This document shows, one piece after another, positions 62,921-64,000 of a stretch of DNA of 64,000 nucleotides. The DNA comes from Apostichopus japonicus (lineage: Eukaryota; Echinodermata; Holothuroidea; Aspidochirotida; Stichopodidae): contig NC_092566.1 of assembly GCF_037975245.1 (NCBI RefSeq), forward strand, positions 17,705,001 through 17,769,000, in the 5' to 3' direction. Under the pieces are notes generated by a model that saw only the letters and a list, made by a program, of their open reading frames with translations, was not told the DNA's origin and ran no database searches. A program made the translations under genes and the position numbers. How positions within the stretch are numbered: position 1 is the stretch's first letter; each line of letters opens with the position of its first letter.

Positions 62921-63134
62921 GGAAAGTTTTTTTGAAAGGTTAATCATATATTGTATACCCCTGTTTCATCTCAGGACTGTGGGCCATGGATCATGCAACC
63001 TCAGTCGCCCGACCCGACGGGATACTACCCGGTGTAATTTATTACCCGAATCATACGCAAAAACCTGTATCGAACAATACTAGTTCTGTTTTGGTGACAT
63101 ATTTGCCTTACTCTAGAGGTCAAACTAACCAACT

Positions 63135-63137
<3 letters not shown>

Positions 63138-63219
<82 letters not shown>
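63138..63219. repeat. TA microsatellite
   Basis: Pure TA, about 82 bp, between the partial SINE copy (63062-63137) and the Penelope-derived end (63228 onward). Frames across it are artefacts. Confidence 0.95.
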
Positions 63220-63222
<3 letters not shown>

Positions 63223-63501
63223 AAGATAAGGACAACATGTAATGCCTTTAAATCCAACATAATATTTAGAATAGAATAGATATAACTACACGCTACACAA
63301 ATTTTCGGACACTCTGGTCCTTCGTCAGGTGTAAAAAGAGTGATTGAAATCACGTTAGTCTACCGTAAGCCCCAGACTGCTCAAAGTGCTTGAACCCGGA
63401 AAGAAAAGCCATATCCCTATTGAGACCATGACAGTGTGAACGTACTTTAAGGATCAATTCGACTTCCTTCAAGTTTCTTTTATTATGTGTAAAAGTTAGT
63501 T

Positions 63502-63537
63502 GGCCTGACGTTTCGATCCTAGGATCTTCTTCAGAGG
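63502..63537 (-). ncRNA. Hammerhead-like motif in the Penelope-like element end
   Basis: Minus strand: GCCT (stem I), CTGAAGA core, A, GATCC-TA-GGATC (stem II), GAAA core, ACGT minimal stem III, then cleavage triplet GTC and AGGC (stem I partner). An extra A precedes stem II and the stem II loop is too small, so the fold is non-canonical. A damaged inverted copy lies next to it (63558-63590). Confidence 0.5.
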
Positions 63538-63650
63538 CTAAAAAAAAAAGAAAAAAGCCTCTGAAGAAGATCCTGCTAGGATTACTGGTTTCTGCTGAAT
63601 TGAGCAGAAGTTTTAGAAATTTGGATTATTTTAATCCGCGTCGGATTATT

Positions 63651-64000
63651 TTAATCCGATTCCGTCGTAATTGCAAAGGAGTTGTTTTGGTTTATCTGGG
63701 ACGGCAAATCGTTTCTGATGTTTAAACCGAATGGTGCCGTGGTCTTTAGGTTTAGTTCCCAGAAATTTTCTTTACCTTTCCTAGATTTATCTGTCCAAGA
63801 ATCGTTTTGGTCAATGGCAATAACACGCAAATTCTGAATTGAATGATTTTGGAGATTGAAGTGATTTGCAACAGGTTGGTTGATCTTTTTTGTTTTGATC
63901 GCCGATCTATGTTGTGTCAGTCTCATTCTAAGAGTGTTTTTTGACTCTCCAACGTATTGTAAGTTACAAATATTGCAGTAGATGAGGTAAATGACATTTT
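63651..64000 (-). CDS. Penelope-like GIY-YIG endonuclease domain, partial
   Basis: The frame is open to the window edge: NVIYLIYCNICNLQYVGESK, then NTLRMRLTQHRSAIKTKK, ANHFNLQNHSI, and GKENFWELNLKTTAPFGLN, with a stop at 63651. VIYLI...QYVGES is the GIY-YIG core. LRMRLTQHRS holds the conserved Arg, and ENFW holds the Glu that coordinates metal. CxxC spacing (CNIC) fits the Penelope type with a Cys pair. The domain nicks target DNA for retroelement insertion. No internal stop is seen, so it may be a recent copy. Confidence 0.85.
   Translation of the reverse strand, partial: NVIYLIYCNICNLQYVGESKNTLRMRLTQHRSAIKTKKINQPVANHFNLQNHSIQNLRVIAIDQNDSWTDKSRKGKENFWELNLKTTAPFGLNIRNDLPSQINQNNSFAITTESD

Larger units (their letters stand above)
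63228..64000 (-). mobile_element. Penelope-like element, 3' part, running off the window end
   Basis: Read on the minus strand: a GIY-YIG endonuclease frame (64000 to 63651), then a noncoding end with two hammerhead-like motifs (63502-63537 and 63302-63328), ending near a TA tract. Penelope-like elements are known to carry a GIY-YIG endonuclease after the reverse transcriptase and hammerhead motifs in their terminal repeats. The reverse transcriptase should lie beyond position 64000. Confidence 0.8.

Overview
The window is AT-rich, repeat-dense eukaryotic DNA. It has long introns with GT/AG splice sites, TA microsatellites, a CTCA microsatellite, MITEs, tRNA-derived SINEs, several non-LTR retrotransposon remnants and a Penelope-like element. 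The gene families and the transposon set fit a marine invertebrate. An echinoderm or another invertebrate deuterostome is my guess, and it is inference only. Nothing bacterial or viral was recognised.

Two multi-exon protein genes dominate, and both can be rebuilt from splice sites with every reading phase closing. Gene A (minus strand, start codon 13131, stop 589) has 14 coding exons and 745 codons. It encodes a HECT-type E3 ubiquitin ligase related to the G2E3-like proteins: SAM-like N-terminus, a basic linker, a UBZ/C2HC zinc finger, a Ser/Thr-rich linker containing a duplicated 66-bp exon, a UIM-like acidic helix, and a full HECT domain with its catalytic Cys. Gene B (plus strand, 23931 to 44822) has 17 coding exons and 1000 codons. 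It joins a KMT5A-like SET domain, a run of small acidic exons, a C2H2 and a C2HC zinc finger, a tyrosine-recombinase catalytic domain, more small acidic exons and a basic C-terminus. The two genes diverge from a repeat-filled interval of about 10.8 kb between start codons.

Layout: 1-430 foldback repeat with TA tract; 589-13131 gene A, whose introns hold an hAT-type MITE, a tRNA-derived SINE and TA tracts; 13.2-22 kb repeats (21-bp-based minisatellite, hAT MITEs with exact 8-bp target duplications, large foldback element, CTCA tract of about 470 bp, GGGCCC-rich repeat, tRNA-like plus hammerhead element); 22.0-44.8 kb gene B, with an internally deleted CR1/Rex1-like LINE at 27.9-30.3 kb that has split an older repeat, and a tandem array in a later intron; 44.8-50 kb tandem repeats, a C-rich minisatellite and a long TA tract; 51.0-52.0 kb a GCGC-rich tandem repeat and a 5'-truncated LINE with a 15-bp target duplication; 52.7-53.1 kb a TTAA-ended MITE related to one inside gene B; 53.1-57.2 kb no recognised gene; 57.3-58.5 kb SINE plus Penelope-derived sequence; 59-61.2 kb a MITE, a tandem repeat and an L1-like LINE tail; 62.6-64 kb an ORF1-like remnant and the GIY-YIG end of a Penelope-like element with hammerhead-like motifs.

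The best candidate for something undescribed is gene B. A histone-methyltransferase-type SET domain (with the usual NHS motif reading NDA) is fused by splicing to zinc fingers and a tyrosine-recombinase domain that keeps most catalytic positions.
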